Part shown: positions 16,996 to 25,459 of the stretch, piece after piece
How the letters are laid out: the number at the start of each line of letters is the position of its first letter
How positions within the stretch are numbered: position 1 is the first letter of the stretch
NCBI GenBank assembly: GCA_963669265.1
Contig: OY769916.1
Span: 3,534,001 to 3,598,000, forward strand
Length of the DNA: 64,000 nt
Source of the DNA: SZUA-547 sp963669265
GTDB lineage: Bacteria; Pseudomonadota; Alphaproteobacteria; Rhodobacterales; Rhodobacteraceae
Reading direction: 5' to 3'
Program-made: the position numbers and the translations under genes
The notes under the pieces: model-generated
Told to the model about the DNA's origin: nothing
The model's database searches: none
What the model saw: the letters and a program-made list of their open reading frames with translations, nothing else

Positions 16996-17814
16996 CTAAT
17001 GCTGCGGCGCCACAATCTTGGCGATGAGATTGCATACCACGAACAGGAACGCCGCCGCCGCGACGATGCTGGGCCCGGTCGGCGAGTCCGCGGCGTAGGA
17101 TCCCCCCATTCCCAGAAGGACGGCCAGCGCGCCAAGCGCCATCGCCAGACGCGCCATACCCTCCGGAGTTCGCGCCAGGGGTCGCGCCGCCGCGGCCGGT
17201 ATGATCAGGAAGGCCGTCACCAGCAGCGCGCCGACAATCTTCATGGCCGCCGCCGCAAAGAGCGCCAGCGCCAGCAGAAATATCGTGTTCTCTCGCCGCA
17301 CCGGAACGCCCTCGGCCGCCGCCAGTTCCGGGCTGAGCGCAGAGGTCAGAAGCTGCGGCCAGCGCGCCCAGAGATAGGCGCCCAGCGCCGCCGCCGCCGC
17401 CCAGATCACGGCGACATCCATCCGGGACACCGCCAACAGGTCGCCCATCAGGAAGCTGTGAAGCCGCGCCTGTCCGCCGGGCGCCAGCGCCAGCCCGACC
17501 AGACCAAGCGCCAGCGCGCCATGCGCCGCGACGCCCAGGATCGTATCCGGCGCATAGCGCCCGCCCCGACCCGCATGCCGGGCGCTTGCCGAGACCGCCA
17601 GCGCCATGATCGCCGCCACCGCCGCCGCGCCAAGGGGCAGGGGGGCGTCCGCCAGTAGGCTGACGGCGACGCCGAGCAGCGCTGCGTGCGCGGTCGCATC
17701 GCCAAAATACGCCATGCGTCGCCACACGACAAAACAGCCCAACGGGGCCGCCGCAGCGGCCAATGCGACTCCCGCCAGAAGCGCGCGGACCACAAAGTCA
17801 TCCAGCAAGCTCAT
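16996..17814 (-). CDS. znuB: Zinc ABC transporter permease ZnuB
   Basis: 272 residues with about eight membrane helices (MSLLDDFVVRALLAGVALA..., FLLALALFAAAAMKIVGALLV). The sequence matches the ABC-3 permease family for Zn/Mn; DATAHAALLGVA corresponds to the conserved loop after helix two. It overlaps znuC by four bases (ATGA). Third gene of zur-znuC-znuB. The periplasmic binding protein gene znuA is not next to it on either side. Confidence 0.92.
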   Translation of the reverse strand: MSLLDDFVVRALLAGVALAAAAAPLGCFVVWRRMAYFGDATAHAALLGVAVSLLADAPLPLGAAAVAAIMALAVSASARHAGRGGRYAPDTILGVAAHGALALGLVGLALAPGGQARLHSFLMGDLLAVSRMDVAVIWAAAAALGAYLWARWPQLLTSALSPELAAAEGVPVRRENTIFLLALALFAAAAMKIVGALLVTAFLIIPAAAARPLARTPEGMARLAMALGALAVLLGMGGSYAADSPTGPSIVAAAAFLFVVCNLIAKIVAPQH

Positions 17815-18626
17815 GGCGCGGCCGCCCGATCGTCATGCTGATGATCGTGTGTGTGGTCGTGACCGTGCGCGTGACCGCGTCCGTGACCATGTGCGTGGCT
17901 GTGGTCATGACTGTGGTCGTGCTGATGCCGATAAAGCGCCAGCGCGCCGTCCGCCCGGCCGCCGAAGAGTTGCAGATAACTCGGATCTGTGGAGACCGCC
18001 GACGGCGCTCCCGCGCAGCACACATGGCCATTGAGGCAGATCACTTTGTCGGCCGACCGCATCACCACGTGGATGTCGTGGCTGACGATCAGGATGGCGC
18101 AGCCAGTCTCCTCGCGAATCTCTTCGATCAAGCGGTAGAATCCGGCCTCGCCCGATTGATCGAGGCCTTGCGTCGGCTCGTCCAGAATCAGCAGGTTCGG
18201 GTCCCGCATCAGTGCGCGCGCCAGCAGGGCGCGTTGCAACTCTCCGCCCGAAAGGTCGGCCATCTGCGCGGATCTGAGCGCGCCGACGCCAGTGCGCTCC
18301 AGCGCGCGCGAGCGGTCGCCCGGCGTGATTTGCGCGCCGACTGACAGAAAGCGTTCAACGGTGATCGGCACCGTCCGCTCAATGGCAAGCTTTTGCGGCG
18401 TATAGCCGATGCGCAGACCCTTCACGCGGCGCACTCGGCCGTCGCTTGGCGGCAGCGCGCCGATGATCGCGCGCAGCAAGGTGGTCTTGCCGCCGCCGTT
18501 CGGGCCGATCACCGTGACGATTTCGCCGGCGTTGATCACCATGTCCACATGGTCGAGCAGAACCTTTCCGCCGTCCCGGATGGTCAAACCCTCGACGGCG
18601 ATCATCGGCGCGGGTTTCGCCTGCAT
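17811..18626 (-). CDS. znuC: Zinc ABC transporter ATP-binding protein ZnuC with His-rich tail
   Basis: 271 residues. Walker A GPNGGGKTT, signature LSGGELQRALLARAL, Walker B LLILDEPTQGLD and the switch His in IVSHDIH are all intact. The last 45 or so residues form a tail packed with His and Asp (HDHSHDHSHAHGHG and similar), unusual for an ATPase but found in some ZnuC proteins and suited to binding Zn2+ on the cytoplasmic side. The ATG at 18626 overlaps the zur stop by one base (TGATG), so translation is coupled; the longer frame to 18764 runs inside zur and is rejected. Confidence 0.94.
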   Translation of the reverse strand: MQAKPAPMIAVEGLTIRDGGKVLLDHVDMVINAGEIVTVIGPNGGGKTTLLRAIIGALPPSDGRVRRVKGLRIGYTPQKLAIERTVPITVERFLSVGAQITPGDRSRALERTGVGALRSAQMADLSGGELQRALLARALMRDPNLLILDEPTQGLDQSGEAGFYRLIEEIREETGCAILIVSHDIHVVMRSADKVICLNGHVCCAGAPSAVSTDPSYLQLFGGRADGALALYRHQHDHSHDHSHAHGHGRGHAHGHDHTHDHQHDDRAAAP

Positions 18627-19069
18627 CACGCGTGGCCCGCGCAGGCGGCGCACCGGCCGACCGTTTCGATCACCATGCGCTCGACGATAAACCCCCGCGC
18701 GCAGGCGTCCCGATCCACCTGCTCGCGAATGTCTGTGGTCGGCACTTCTTCGGCCGCGCAACACTCACCGCAGATTAGGAAATGGGCGTCATGGGCATGC
18801 TCGAAACAGGCGCAGCCGACATAAGCGTTCACCGATTGCAGTTTGTGGGCCACGCCCTCGCCGACAAGGAAATCCAGCGCCCGATAGACCGCCGGCGGGG
18901 CCGAGGCGGCGTCGCGCGCCTTCAACCGGTCAAAGAGCTGATAGGCGCCGACCGGGCGTTCCTCCTCCATCAGCGCGCGCAACACGTTGCGACGGAGCTC
19001 CGTCATCCGTGCGCCGCGCTGGGCCAGCACGTCTTCCGCGCGCAGCGCCGCATCCTCGGGTTGGGCCAT
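18626..19069 (-). CDS. zur: Zinc uptake regulator Zur (Fur family)
   Basis: 147 residues. An N-terminal winged helix (MTELRRNVLRALMEEERPVGAYQLFDRL, PPAVYRALDFL) is followed by the Fur-type dimerisation/metal domain with HDAHFLICGECC and a C-terminal CAAC, the paired cysteines that hold a structural zinc. It heads the operon with znuC and znuB, which identifies it as Zur rather than Fur. A 19-bp palindrome 22 bases upstream of the start is the likely self-regulatory operator. Confidence 0.93.
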   Translation of the reverse strand: MAQPEDAALRAEDVLAQRGARMTELRRNVLRALMEEERPVGAYQLFDRLKARDAASAPPAVYRALDFLVGEGVAHKLQSVNAYVGCACFEHAHDAHFLICGECCAAEEVPTTDIREQVDRDACARGFIVERMVIETVGRCAACAGHA

Positions 19070-19090
19070 GGGTATGATCGGCCTCTCGGT

Positions 19091-19109
19091 TCGGTTACAA
19101 TATAACCGA
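19091..19109. promoter_or_regulatory. Probable Zur operator upstream of zur-znuCB
   Basis: TCGGTTACAATATAACCGA is a palindrome with 7-base arms (TCGGTTA/TAACCGA) around a 5-base centre, close to alphaproteobacterial Zur sites built on GTTA...TAAC. A further GGCCTC/GAGGCC pair flanks it symmetrically (19080-19085 and 19108-19113). It sits 22 bases upstream of the zur start, where binding would block transcription of zur-znuC-znuB when zinc is plentiful. Confidence 0.75.
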
Positions 19110-19158
19110 GGCCTACACCTTGTCGGGGGGCGGGCGCAAGCGTCGCCCGAGTTTTGGA

Positions 19159-19332
19159 CTAGTCTTTGGGAGGCGGCTGCGAAATGGGTTCGTCGTCATC
19201 CATTTCAAGGATCCGGCTCGCCGCCCCGTCCAGATCGTCATACTGGCCCGAACGCAGCGCCCAGAAAAACGCCAACAGCCCGAGAGCGCCGAGAAACAAC
19301 GCGACGGGGATCAGCACCAGAACGATATTCAT
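19159..19332 (-). CDS. ccoS: cbb3-type cytochrome oxidase assembly protein CcoS
   Basis: 57 residues, last gene of ccoGHIS. It begins MNIVLVLIPVALFLGALGLL, a single N-terminal membrane helix, followed by AFFWALRSGQYDDLDG, the conserved CcoS core (W-x-x-x-SGQYDD), and an acidic Pro-ended tail. Its ATG overlaps the end of ccoI by four bases. CcoS is needed for heme and copper insertion into the catalytic subunit CcoN. Confidence 0.93.
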   Translation of the reverse strand: MNIVLVLIPVALFLGALGLLAFFWALRSGQYDDLDGAASRILEMDDDEPISQPPPKD

Positions 19333-21617
19333 CGCCGCGCCCCCTCAGCAAAGCGCAGCCGGAGAGCGTTCAGGGTCACCACGATGGAGGAGCCGGACAT
19401 CGCCAGCGCCGCGACCAGCGGAGACACATAGCCCGCGACGGCGAACGGGATCGCGACCATGTTATAGACCGCCGCGACGCCAAAATTCTCCAGCGCCCGG
19501 GCGCGCGCGCCTCGCGCAGTGCGCAGGGCGATCAGAACCGGGTCCAGCCTGTCGCCAAAGAACACCAGCCCGGCGGCGGCCTGACTGACCTCAGCCGCGT
19601 CGACCGGCGACATGGAGGCGTAAGCGGTCGCGAGCGCCGGGGCGTCGTTGATCCCGTCTCCAACCATCAGGACCTTGCGGCCGTCCGCGGCCAGAGCCTC
19701 CAGGCGCGTCAGTTTCTCGGCCGGGGAAAGACCCGCCGCCACACTCTCGATACCGGCGTCCCGCGCCGCAGCCTCAGCGGCCGACGGACGGTCGCCGGAC
19801 AGCAGAATGACGTCCAGACCCATGGATCGCGCGGCCGCGACGACCTCGGCGGCGTCTTCGCGCAGCCGGTCCCTGAACCCGAAACGGAGGGGCGATTCTT
19901 GCTCGACCGCCAGCCAGACCTCCGGCCCGGCGGAGTCCGTGGTTTCCGGCGCGCCGCACCATCCGGCGCGGCCCAATCGCACGCGGCGCGCGCGCCCGTC
20001 CGGAGCGGTCCAAAGCCCCTCGACGCCGCATCCCGGAACTTCAGCGATCTCCGACAACTTCGCGGACGCGCCCTCAAAGGCGGTGGCGACCGCTCGCGAC
20101 AGGGGGTGCCGGCTGCCGCTCGCCAAGGCGGCGGCGACGGGCCACAGCGCATGATCTGGCGACGGCGCCTCGGTCAATTCCAACGCGCCAAGCGTCAGCG
20201 TGCCGGTCTTGTCGAAGGCGATGGTGTCGACCTCGGCAAGCCTTTCGAGCGCGGCGCCGTCTTTGAGCAGCACGCCCGCGCGGAACAGAGCGCCGCCCGC
20301 GACTGCCTGCGTGACAGGCACGGCGAGGCCCAAAGCGCAGGGACAGGTGACGATCAGCGTCGCCGCCGCGATCAGCACCGCGTGACGCAAGTCGCCCGTG
20401 GCGAACAGCCAGCCGCCAAAGGCCAGCGCGGAAATGATGTGGATCGCAGGCGCATAGATCTGCGCCGCGCGGTCGGCGAGCCGCGTGTAGCGGTTCTTGC
20501 CGGTCTCCGCCGCCGAGATCATGCGCGATATGTCGGCCAGCAGCGTCTCTTCGGCCACGGCGGTGACGCGGAGCCGGAGCGGACCAGTCAGGTTCATCAT
20601 CCCGGCATGGGCGAGATCGCTGGGTCCGGCGGGTTCGGGCGCGCTTTCGCCCGTGACCATGGAGCGATCCAGATCGCTGCGGCCTTCCGCGATCACGCCG
20701 TCTGCGGGCACCCGCTCTCCGGCCGCCACCTCGACGATATCGTCGACCTGAAGCTCTTCGATCGCCACCGCGACGCGCGCGCCATCTGCGCCAATCCGCG
20801 TTGCGGCGCGCGACCTGAGCGCGGTCAGCTCCGCCGCCGCCGACCGGGCCATGCCGCGCGCCCGATGGTCCAGATACCGCCCGATCAGTAGGAAGAACAG
20901 CAGCGTGACAGAGGCGTCGAAATAGGCGTGCTCCCCGCTATTGGCGGTCTCATAGACGCTGACGCCAATGGCCAGGATGACCGCGAGGGAGATCGGCACG
21001 TCCATGTTCAGACGCCAGGCGCGCAACGCCCTGAGCGCCGAGCGAAAGAACGGCCGCCCGGCGAAAGCCACGATCGGGATCGCGATCAGCCCCGAGATCG
21101 AATGCAGCAGATCGCGGGTCGCGTCCTCGGCGCCCGACCAGACCGAAACCGAAAACAGCATGATGTTCGCGGCGCCGAATCCGGCCACCGCCAGACAAGC
21201 CAAAAGCTCGCGCCCATCGGGATCCTTGCGCAGCGCGTCGACTGCGTCCGCATCGAATGGTTTGGCTACGTAGCCGAGGCCGGTCAGCCGCTCCAGAATA
21301 CTCGCGACCGAGGACTCGCTCTCGCGAAACACCACCGCCACACGGCGGAGCGACAGGTTCACCCGCGCCGACTCTACGCCGGGCGTTTTCGCCAGGCCGC
21401 GTTCGATGGTGGAGATGCAGGCGCCGCAATGCACGTCCGGCGCCATCAGGTCGACCCGCGCGAGACCATCGCCTGCGGGCCGCGCCCAGCGCTCGGCGGC
21501 CGTTTGCGCCGCCGCACCGTCTAGCGCGGATGTCGCGGCCGGGCCGGTCGGGCAGCACCCGAGGCCAGGCGCTTCGACGGTTCTGATATCTCCTGCGCCC
21601 AGAGCGGCGTCGGCCAT
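19329..21617 (-). CDS. ccoI: Copper-transporting P-type ATPase CcoI/FixI
   Basis: 762 residues. A metal-binding domain with HCGAC (VHCGACISTIE) is followed by about eight membrane helices, the ion-channel motif CPC (TLIVTCPCALGLAVP), the phosphorylation site DKTGT, the nucleotide-binding HP motif in GSRHPLSRAVA, and the hinge GDGINDAPAL. It lies between ccoH and ccoS, so this is the CcoI exporter that supplies Cu+ for the CuB centre of cbb3 oxidase rather than a detoxifying CopA. An extra CC (LGCCPTG) near the N-terminus may also bind copper. Confidence 0.95.
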   Translation of the reverse strand: MADAALGAGDIRTVEAPGLGCCPTGPAATSALDGAAAQTAAERWARPAGDGLARVDLMAPDVHCGACISTIERGLAKTPGVESARVNLSLRRVAVVFRESESSVASILERLTGLGYVAKPFDADAVDALRKDPDGRELLACLAVAGFGAANIMLFSVSVWSGAEDATRDLLHSISGLIAIPIVAFAGRPFFRSALRALRAWRLNMDVPISLAVILAIGVSVYETANSGEHAYFDASVTLLFFLLIGRYLDHRARGMARSAAAELTALRSRAATRIGADGARVAVAIEELQVDDIVEVAAGERVPADGVIAEGRSDLDRSMVTGESAPEPAGPSDLAHAGMMNLTGPLRLRVTAVAEETLLADISRMISAAETGKNRYTRLADRAAQIYAPAIHIISALAFGGWLFATGDLRHAVLIAAATLIVTCPCALGLAVPVTQAVAGGALFRAGVLLKDGAALERLAEVDTIAFDKTGTLTLGALELTEAPSPDHALWPVAAALASGSRHPLSRAVATAFEGASAKLSEIAEVPGCGVEGLWTAPDGRARRVRLGRAGWCGAPETTDSAGPEVWLAVEQESPLRFGFRDRLREDAAEVVAAARSMGLDVILLSGDRPSAAEAAARDAGIESVAAGLSPAEKLTRLEALAADGRKVLMVGDGINDAPALATAYASMSPVDAAEVSQAAAGLVFFGDRLDPVLIALRTARGARARALENFGVAAVYNMVAIPFAVAGYVSPLVAALAMSGSSIVVTLNALRLRFAEGARR

Positions 21618-21621
21618 CGGC

Positions 21622-22101
21622 CTATCCCTCGCCGCCGGGCTGATAGTGCCGGGCTTCGGCCCGGAATCGTTCGTCCGGGCCGCCCTCAGCGTGAACCTCG
21701 ATCAGCCAGATGCCCTTTTTCAAGCCTGGCTCGGCGCGATATACGCCATCGGCCTCGGCAAGGTCGATGACATGGTCGTCCTTATCGCTGGACGGGCGAC
21801 CGACCTTCGCCGTGACCTCAAGGCCATGCACCGGGGCGCCGCCGCGGTCGCGGATATCCGCCGTCAGCACGCCGTCTTTCAGATCGATGGTCGCACGCCA
21901 GCCGAGCGCGATATGCGCCTCGCGCTCTGCATCGAAATTCTGGCTGGCGACATAGGAGTTCTGCACCACCAGCCCGGGAAACGTGCTGATCGCCGAGTAC
22001 ATCATGACGACGTTCACCGCGGTGACCGTGCCAAAAAACGCCAGCAGAATGATCAGCACCTTGCTCCCGGTCAGGGGCTTGGCCGATGTCGCATTCGCCA
22101 T
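21622..22101 (-). CDS. ccoH: FixH/CcoH family cbb3 oxidase assembly protein
   Basis: 159 residues with an AAGGAGG site seven bases before the ATG. One N-terminal membrane helix (SKVLIILLAFFGTVTAVNVVMM) is followed by a periplasmic domain containing NSYVASQNFD, a segment conserved in FixH. It lies between ccoG and ccoI, five bases from the latter. CcoH associates stably with the assembled cbb3 complex and supports its maturation. Confidence 0.93.
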   Translation of the reverse strand: MANATSAKPLTGSKVLIILLAFFGTVTAVNVVMMYSAISTFPGLVVQNSYVASQNFDAEREAHIALGWRATIDLKDGVLTADIRDRGGAPVHGLEVTAKVGRPSSDKDDHVIDLAEADGVYRAEPGLKKGIWLIEVHAEGGPDERFRAEARHYQPGGEG

Positions 22102-22136
22102 CGCATCCTCCTTCTATGACCCGACAGATCCCGGCC

Positions 22137-23564
22137 TTACTGTTCGGTCGGCTCGGGTCCGATGAACACCGTCTCGTACACTGCGCGATTGCGTGAGTTC
22201 GCATTCTGCAGCCAAAACTCGAACTCCGTCCGCTCGGCTCGGAACGGATCCGGCGCGCCAGTGATGAATATTCGCAGGGTCCGGGACGAATCCGCATCGA
22301 CCGTGAATCGCCGGGAGCCGACATCCTGAATTTCCATCGCAAACGGTCCGGTGGCGCGGAATGTCAGGATGAACTCCTGCGGGTCCGCGGTTTTGTTCTG
22401 CGCCTTCATCGTATAGCCATTCCGGATCCAGCCGTCCGACAGGGTGACGAAGACAGGGTTGCGGTCTCGCTCCACCGTGACGTCGACATCCGAACGCAGG
22501 AACAGGCTGACCGACATGGCGACGCCGATGCTGCTCCAGAGCACGAAATAGAGCAGCGTGCGCAACCGGACTACGCGTTTCCAGACCGGCGGATGGCCTT
22601 CGCCCTTCGCCGCGGCGGCCTCATCGACAAGCGTGGCGTAGGCGATCAGGCCGCGCGGCTTGCCGACTTTGTCCATCACGTCGTTGCACGCGTCGATGCA
22701 GAGGGCGCAGGTGATGCACTCCATCTGCTGCCCGTCGCGGATGTCGATGCCCTGCGGACAGACCACCACGCAGGCGTTGCAATCGATGCAATCGCCCAAC
22801 TCCTCCGCGCCCTCGCGCTTGCGGTGCTTGCCGCGCGGCTCTCCGCGCCATTCGCGATAGGTGACCACCAGCGAAAGCGGGTCCAGCATCGCCGCCTGAA
22901 TACGCGGCCACGGGCACATATAGTTGCAAACCTGCTCACGCAGGAAGCCGCCGAGCACAAAGGTCGTCGCAGTCAGAATCGCCACCGTGGTGTAGGCTAC
23001 GAAAGGGGCATTGAACGTGACCAAATCAACCAACAACGTGGGCGCGTCGGCGAAATAGAACACCCAGGCGCCGCCGGTAGCCATGGCGATGAACAGCCAG
23101 GCGAGCCATTTCATGACCCGCTTGCGGATCTTGTCGGCGTTCCAGTCCTGTTTGAGCAACCGGACACGGGCGTTGCGATCACCCTCGATCCAGCGCTCGA
23201 CCAGGATATAGAGGTCCACCCAGACGGTTTGGGGGCAAGCGTAGCCGCACCAGACCCGTCCCAGTGCTGATGTGAACAGGAACAGGCCCAGCCCGGCCAT
23301 GATCAGCAGGCCGGCGACATAATAGAATTCCTGCGGCCAGATCTCGATCCAGAAAAAGTAGAACCGGCGATTGGCCAGATCCATCAGCACCGCCTGATCG
23401 GGCAAATGCGGGCCGCGATCCCAGCGCAACCATGGCGTCACGTAGTAGATCCCCAGCGTAACCGCCATGATCCACCACTTCGCCGTCCGAAACGCGCCGC
23501 TCACCCGTCTCGGAAACACCGGTTCGCGGGCGGAAAATAGCGCCGGAGGCTGCTCGGATGCCAT
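22137..23564 (-). CDS. ccoG: Cytochrome c oxidase accessory protein CcoG/FixG (ferredoxin-type copper reductase)
   Basis: 475 residues. Several membrane helices (GIYYVTPWLRWDRGP, FYYVAGLLIMAGLGLFLFTSA) carry the conserved GRVWCGYACPQTVW, then two 4Fe-4S clusters follow (CIDCNACVVVCP and CITCALCIDACND), a further helix and a C-terminal IgG-like domain. CcoG reduces Cu2+ to Cu+ for loading into CcoN. First gene of ccoGHIS, 88 bases downstream of ccoP. Confidence 0.95.
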   Translation of the reverse strand: MASEQPPALFSAREPVFPRRVSGAFRTAKWWIMAVTLGIYYVTPWLRWDRGPHLPDQAVLMDLANRRFYFFWIEIWPQEFYYVAGLLIMAGLGLFLFTSALGRVWCGYACPQTVWVDLYILVERWIEGDRNARVRLLKQDWNADKIRKRVMKWLAWLFIAMATGGAWVFYFADAPTLLVDLVTFNAPFVAYTTVAILTATTFVLGGFLREQVCNYMCPWPRIQAAMLDPLSLVVTYREWRGEPRGKHRKREGAEELGDCIDCNACVVVCPQGIDIRDGQQMECITCALCIDACNDVMDKVGKPRGLIAYATLVDEAAAAKGEGHPPVWKRVVRLRTLLYFVLWSSIGVAMSVSLFLRSDVDVTVERDRNPVFVTLSDGWIRNGYTMKAQNKTADPQEFILTFRATGPFAMEIQDVGSRRFTVDADSSRTLRIFITGAPDPFRAERTEFEFWLQNANSRNRAVYETVFIGPEPTEQ

Positions 23565-23652
23565 GGAAGACTCCTTAGTTCACCGAAGCTCAAACTGCAA
23601 TGACCGGCGCTAGGGCGCGCCGGTCAGTTCCTTACCGCCGCCGCAGTCGGAA

Positions 23653-24540
23653 CTACTGCGTGCCTCCTCCCAGAGAATGCACGTAAATCGCGACCATCTT
23701 GACCTCATAGTCGGTCAGATACCCGTTATACGACCACGCCGGCATAACGCCAGCCCGGCTGTAGCGGACGGTCTCGGTCACCGCTTCCCGATCGCCGCCG
23801 AACAGCCAGATTGCGTCGGTCAGGTTCGGCGCGCCCTGTTCCTGGTCGCCAGTTCCCGTCTCGCCATGACAGGCGGCGCAGTTTTCGGCGTAGACCTCGG
23901 CGCCGGGTTTCGCGAGCTCGGCGTCATGCTCCTGATCGGAGATCGCGAGAACGTACTCGACGACCTGAGCAACCTGCTCATTGTCGAGGATGCCGTCCGA
24001 GCCGAAAGCGGGCATCTGAGAGAAGCGCGCATCGGGCGACTCCTCGTTCCGAACGCCGTTTGCGATGGTGAAGTGGATGTCATCCACCGAGCCGCCCCAC
24101 AGCCAGTCGTCGTCCTGCAGGTTCGGGTATCCGCCCGGGCGTCCCGCGCCGGCGCCGCCATGGCATTGCGAGCAGAACGAGCGGAATGTCGCGGCGCCGC
24201 CCGCGCGGGCGAAGCGGGACAGATCCGCATCCGACATCACGTCCGGAATCGACTTTTCTGCGATCTGATCGGTAAACACCGCTCGGGCGACCTTGGCTTC
24301 TGCGATATCTTCGGCCACAGCGCCGCGGCTGGTCCATCCCAGCAAACCGCCCGTCGACAGACTGCCGATCGGAATCGCAGGATACATGAACAGATAGATG
24401 ACGCCCCAGATAATCAGGGCGTAGAGGGTGTAGAGCCACCACCTCGGCATGGGAGTGTCGAGTTCCTCGATGCCGTCCCAGTTATGCCCGGTGGTTTCGG
24501 TGCCGGTGACTTCGTCGACTCTTCTTTCGTCCGCCATCAT
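23653..24540 (-). CDS. ccoP: cbb3-type cytochrome c oxidase subunit III (diheme) CcoP
   Basis: 295 residues. The N-terminal half has a membrane helix (RWWLYTLYALIIWGVIYLFMYP) and the periplasmic part has two c-type heme sites, CSQCHG and CAACHG. It passes electrons from soluble cytochromes to CcoO and CcoN. The ATG at 24540 overlaps the ccoQ stop (TGATG); a second ATG follows at once and a GTG at 24543 lies too close to the GGAG site. Length and motif spacing are normal for CcoP. Confidence 0.95.
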   Translation of the reverse strand: MMADERRVDEVTGTETTGHNWDGIEELDTPMPRWWLYTLYALIIWGVIYLFMYPAIPIGSLSTGGLLGWTSRGAVAEDIAEAKVARAVFTDQIAEKSIPDVMSDADLSRFARAGGAATFRSFCSQCHGGAGAGRPGGYPNLQDDDWLWGGSVDDIHFTIANGVRNEESPDARFSQMPAFGSDGILDNEQVAQVVEYVLAISDQEHDAELAKPGAEVYAENCAACHGETGTGDQEQGAPNLTDAIWLFGGDREAVTETVRYSRAGVMPAWSYNGYLTDYEVKMVAIYVHSLGGGTQ

Positions 24541-24704
24541 CACTCTCCGGGCTTGTCGTTGCGGAAGGGAATTTGCGAAATATCGTCATGAATCTCGCGC
24601 GAGCCGGGGCGGAAGACGAAGGCGACGATTCCTGCGAAAAAGACCATCATCGCAACCAGAGCCCAGCTGTCCGCGAATTCGCGGAGGATGCTGTAGGTAT
24701 CCAT
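24540..24704 (-). CDS. ccoQ: cbb3-type cytochrome c oxidase subunit CcoQ
   Basis: 54 residues: MDTYSILREFADSWALVAMM, continuing through one membrane helix to FRPGSREIHDDISQIPFRND, the usual acidic CcoQ tail. It lies between ccoO and ccoP. GGAGG lies just before this ATG; an in-frame ATG 12 bases upstream overlaps the ccoO stop and is less well placed. CcoQ stabilises the oxidase under oxygen. Confidence 0.93.
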   Translation of the reverse strand: MDTYSILREFADSWALVAMMVFFAGIVAFVFRPGSREIHDDISQIPFRNDKPGE

Positions 24705-24715
24705 CTCGCCCTCCA

Positions 24716-25447
24716 TCAGCGCCAGTTCGCCTCGGCGTCATAGGTCGAAAAATCGACCATCGTGCCGAGGATCTGAAGATAGGCGATCAGCGCATCAAGC
24801 TCTGAAATGCCGGGTTGACCATCAAAATTGCGCACCTGAGCGCCGGGGTAACGCTCCAGCAACGCGTCCACGCCATCAGAGTCCGGATCGACCTGCGCGA
24901 CCACATCGGCCTTCGCCACCGCGATCATCTCGTCGGTGTAGGGCACGCCGACATCGGCGTTGGCCCGAAGGTGCTGGCCGACATTGTCGAAGTCGAGCTT
25001 GGTCTCGATCAGGAACGGGTAGGACGGCATGATGGATTCCGGCACCACCTGACGCGGGTCGGCCATATGGTCGACATGCCAGGCGTCCGAATACCGGCCG
25101 CCGACGCGGGCGATGTCCGGTCCGGTCCGTTTCGAGCCCCACTGGAACGGATGGTCGTACATCGATTCCGCCGCGAGGCTGTAATGGCCGTAGCGCTCCA
25201 CCTCATCGCGCATAGGGCGGATCATCTGGCTATGACAAGCATAGCAGCCCTCGCGGATGTAGATGTCGCGCCCCTTCAACTCCAAAGGAGAATAGGGGCG
25301 CACGCCATCGACCTTTTCAATCGTATTCTGAAGGTAGAACAGCGGCGCGATCTCGACGAGACCACCGATGCTAACGACGACCAGCGAGCCAACCGCCAGA
25401 TAGCCGACATTTCTTTCGAAGTATTTGTTTTTGTCGAGCCACGACAT
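24716..25447 (-). CDS. ccoO: cbb3-type cytochrome c oxidase subunit II (monoheme) CcoO
   Basis: 243 residues. An N-terminal anchor (NVGYLAVGSLVVVSIGGLVEIAP) is followed by the single heme c site CYACHSQ and the conserved MPSYPFL that supplies the axial Met. ELKGRDIYIREGCY and WGSKRTGPDIARVGGRYSD are typical of the family. Twelve bases downstream of ccoN and close to ccoQ. Confidence 0.96.
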   Translation of the reverse strand: MSWLDKNKYFERNVGYLAVGSLVVVSIGGLVEIAPLFYLQNTIEKVDGVRPYSPLELKGRDIYIREGCYACHSQMIRPMRDEVERYGHYSLAAESMYDHPFQWGSKRTGPDIARVGGRYSDAWHVDHMADPRQVVPESIMPSYPFLIETKLDFDNVGQHLRANADVGVPYTDEMIAVAKADVVAQVDPDSDGVDALLERYPGAQVRNFDGQPGISELDALIAYLQILGTMVDFSTYDAEANWR

Positions 25448-25459
25448 TGTTGTGTCTCC

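Noticed and set aside
18987..20891. 634-codon plus-strand open frame
   Set aside because: It lies opposite ccoS/ccoI and has Arg/Gln/Asp-rich shadow composition with no recognisable domain.
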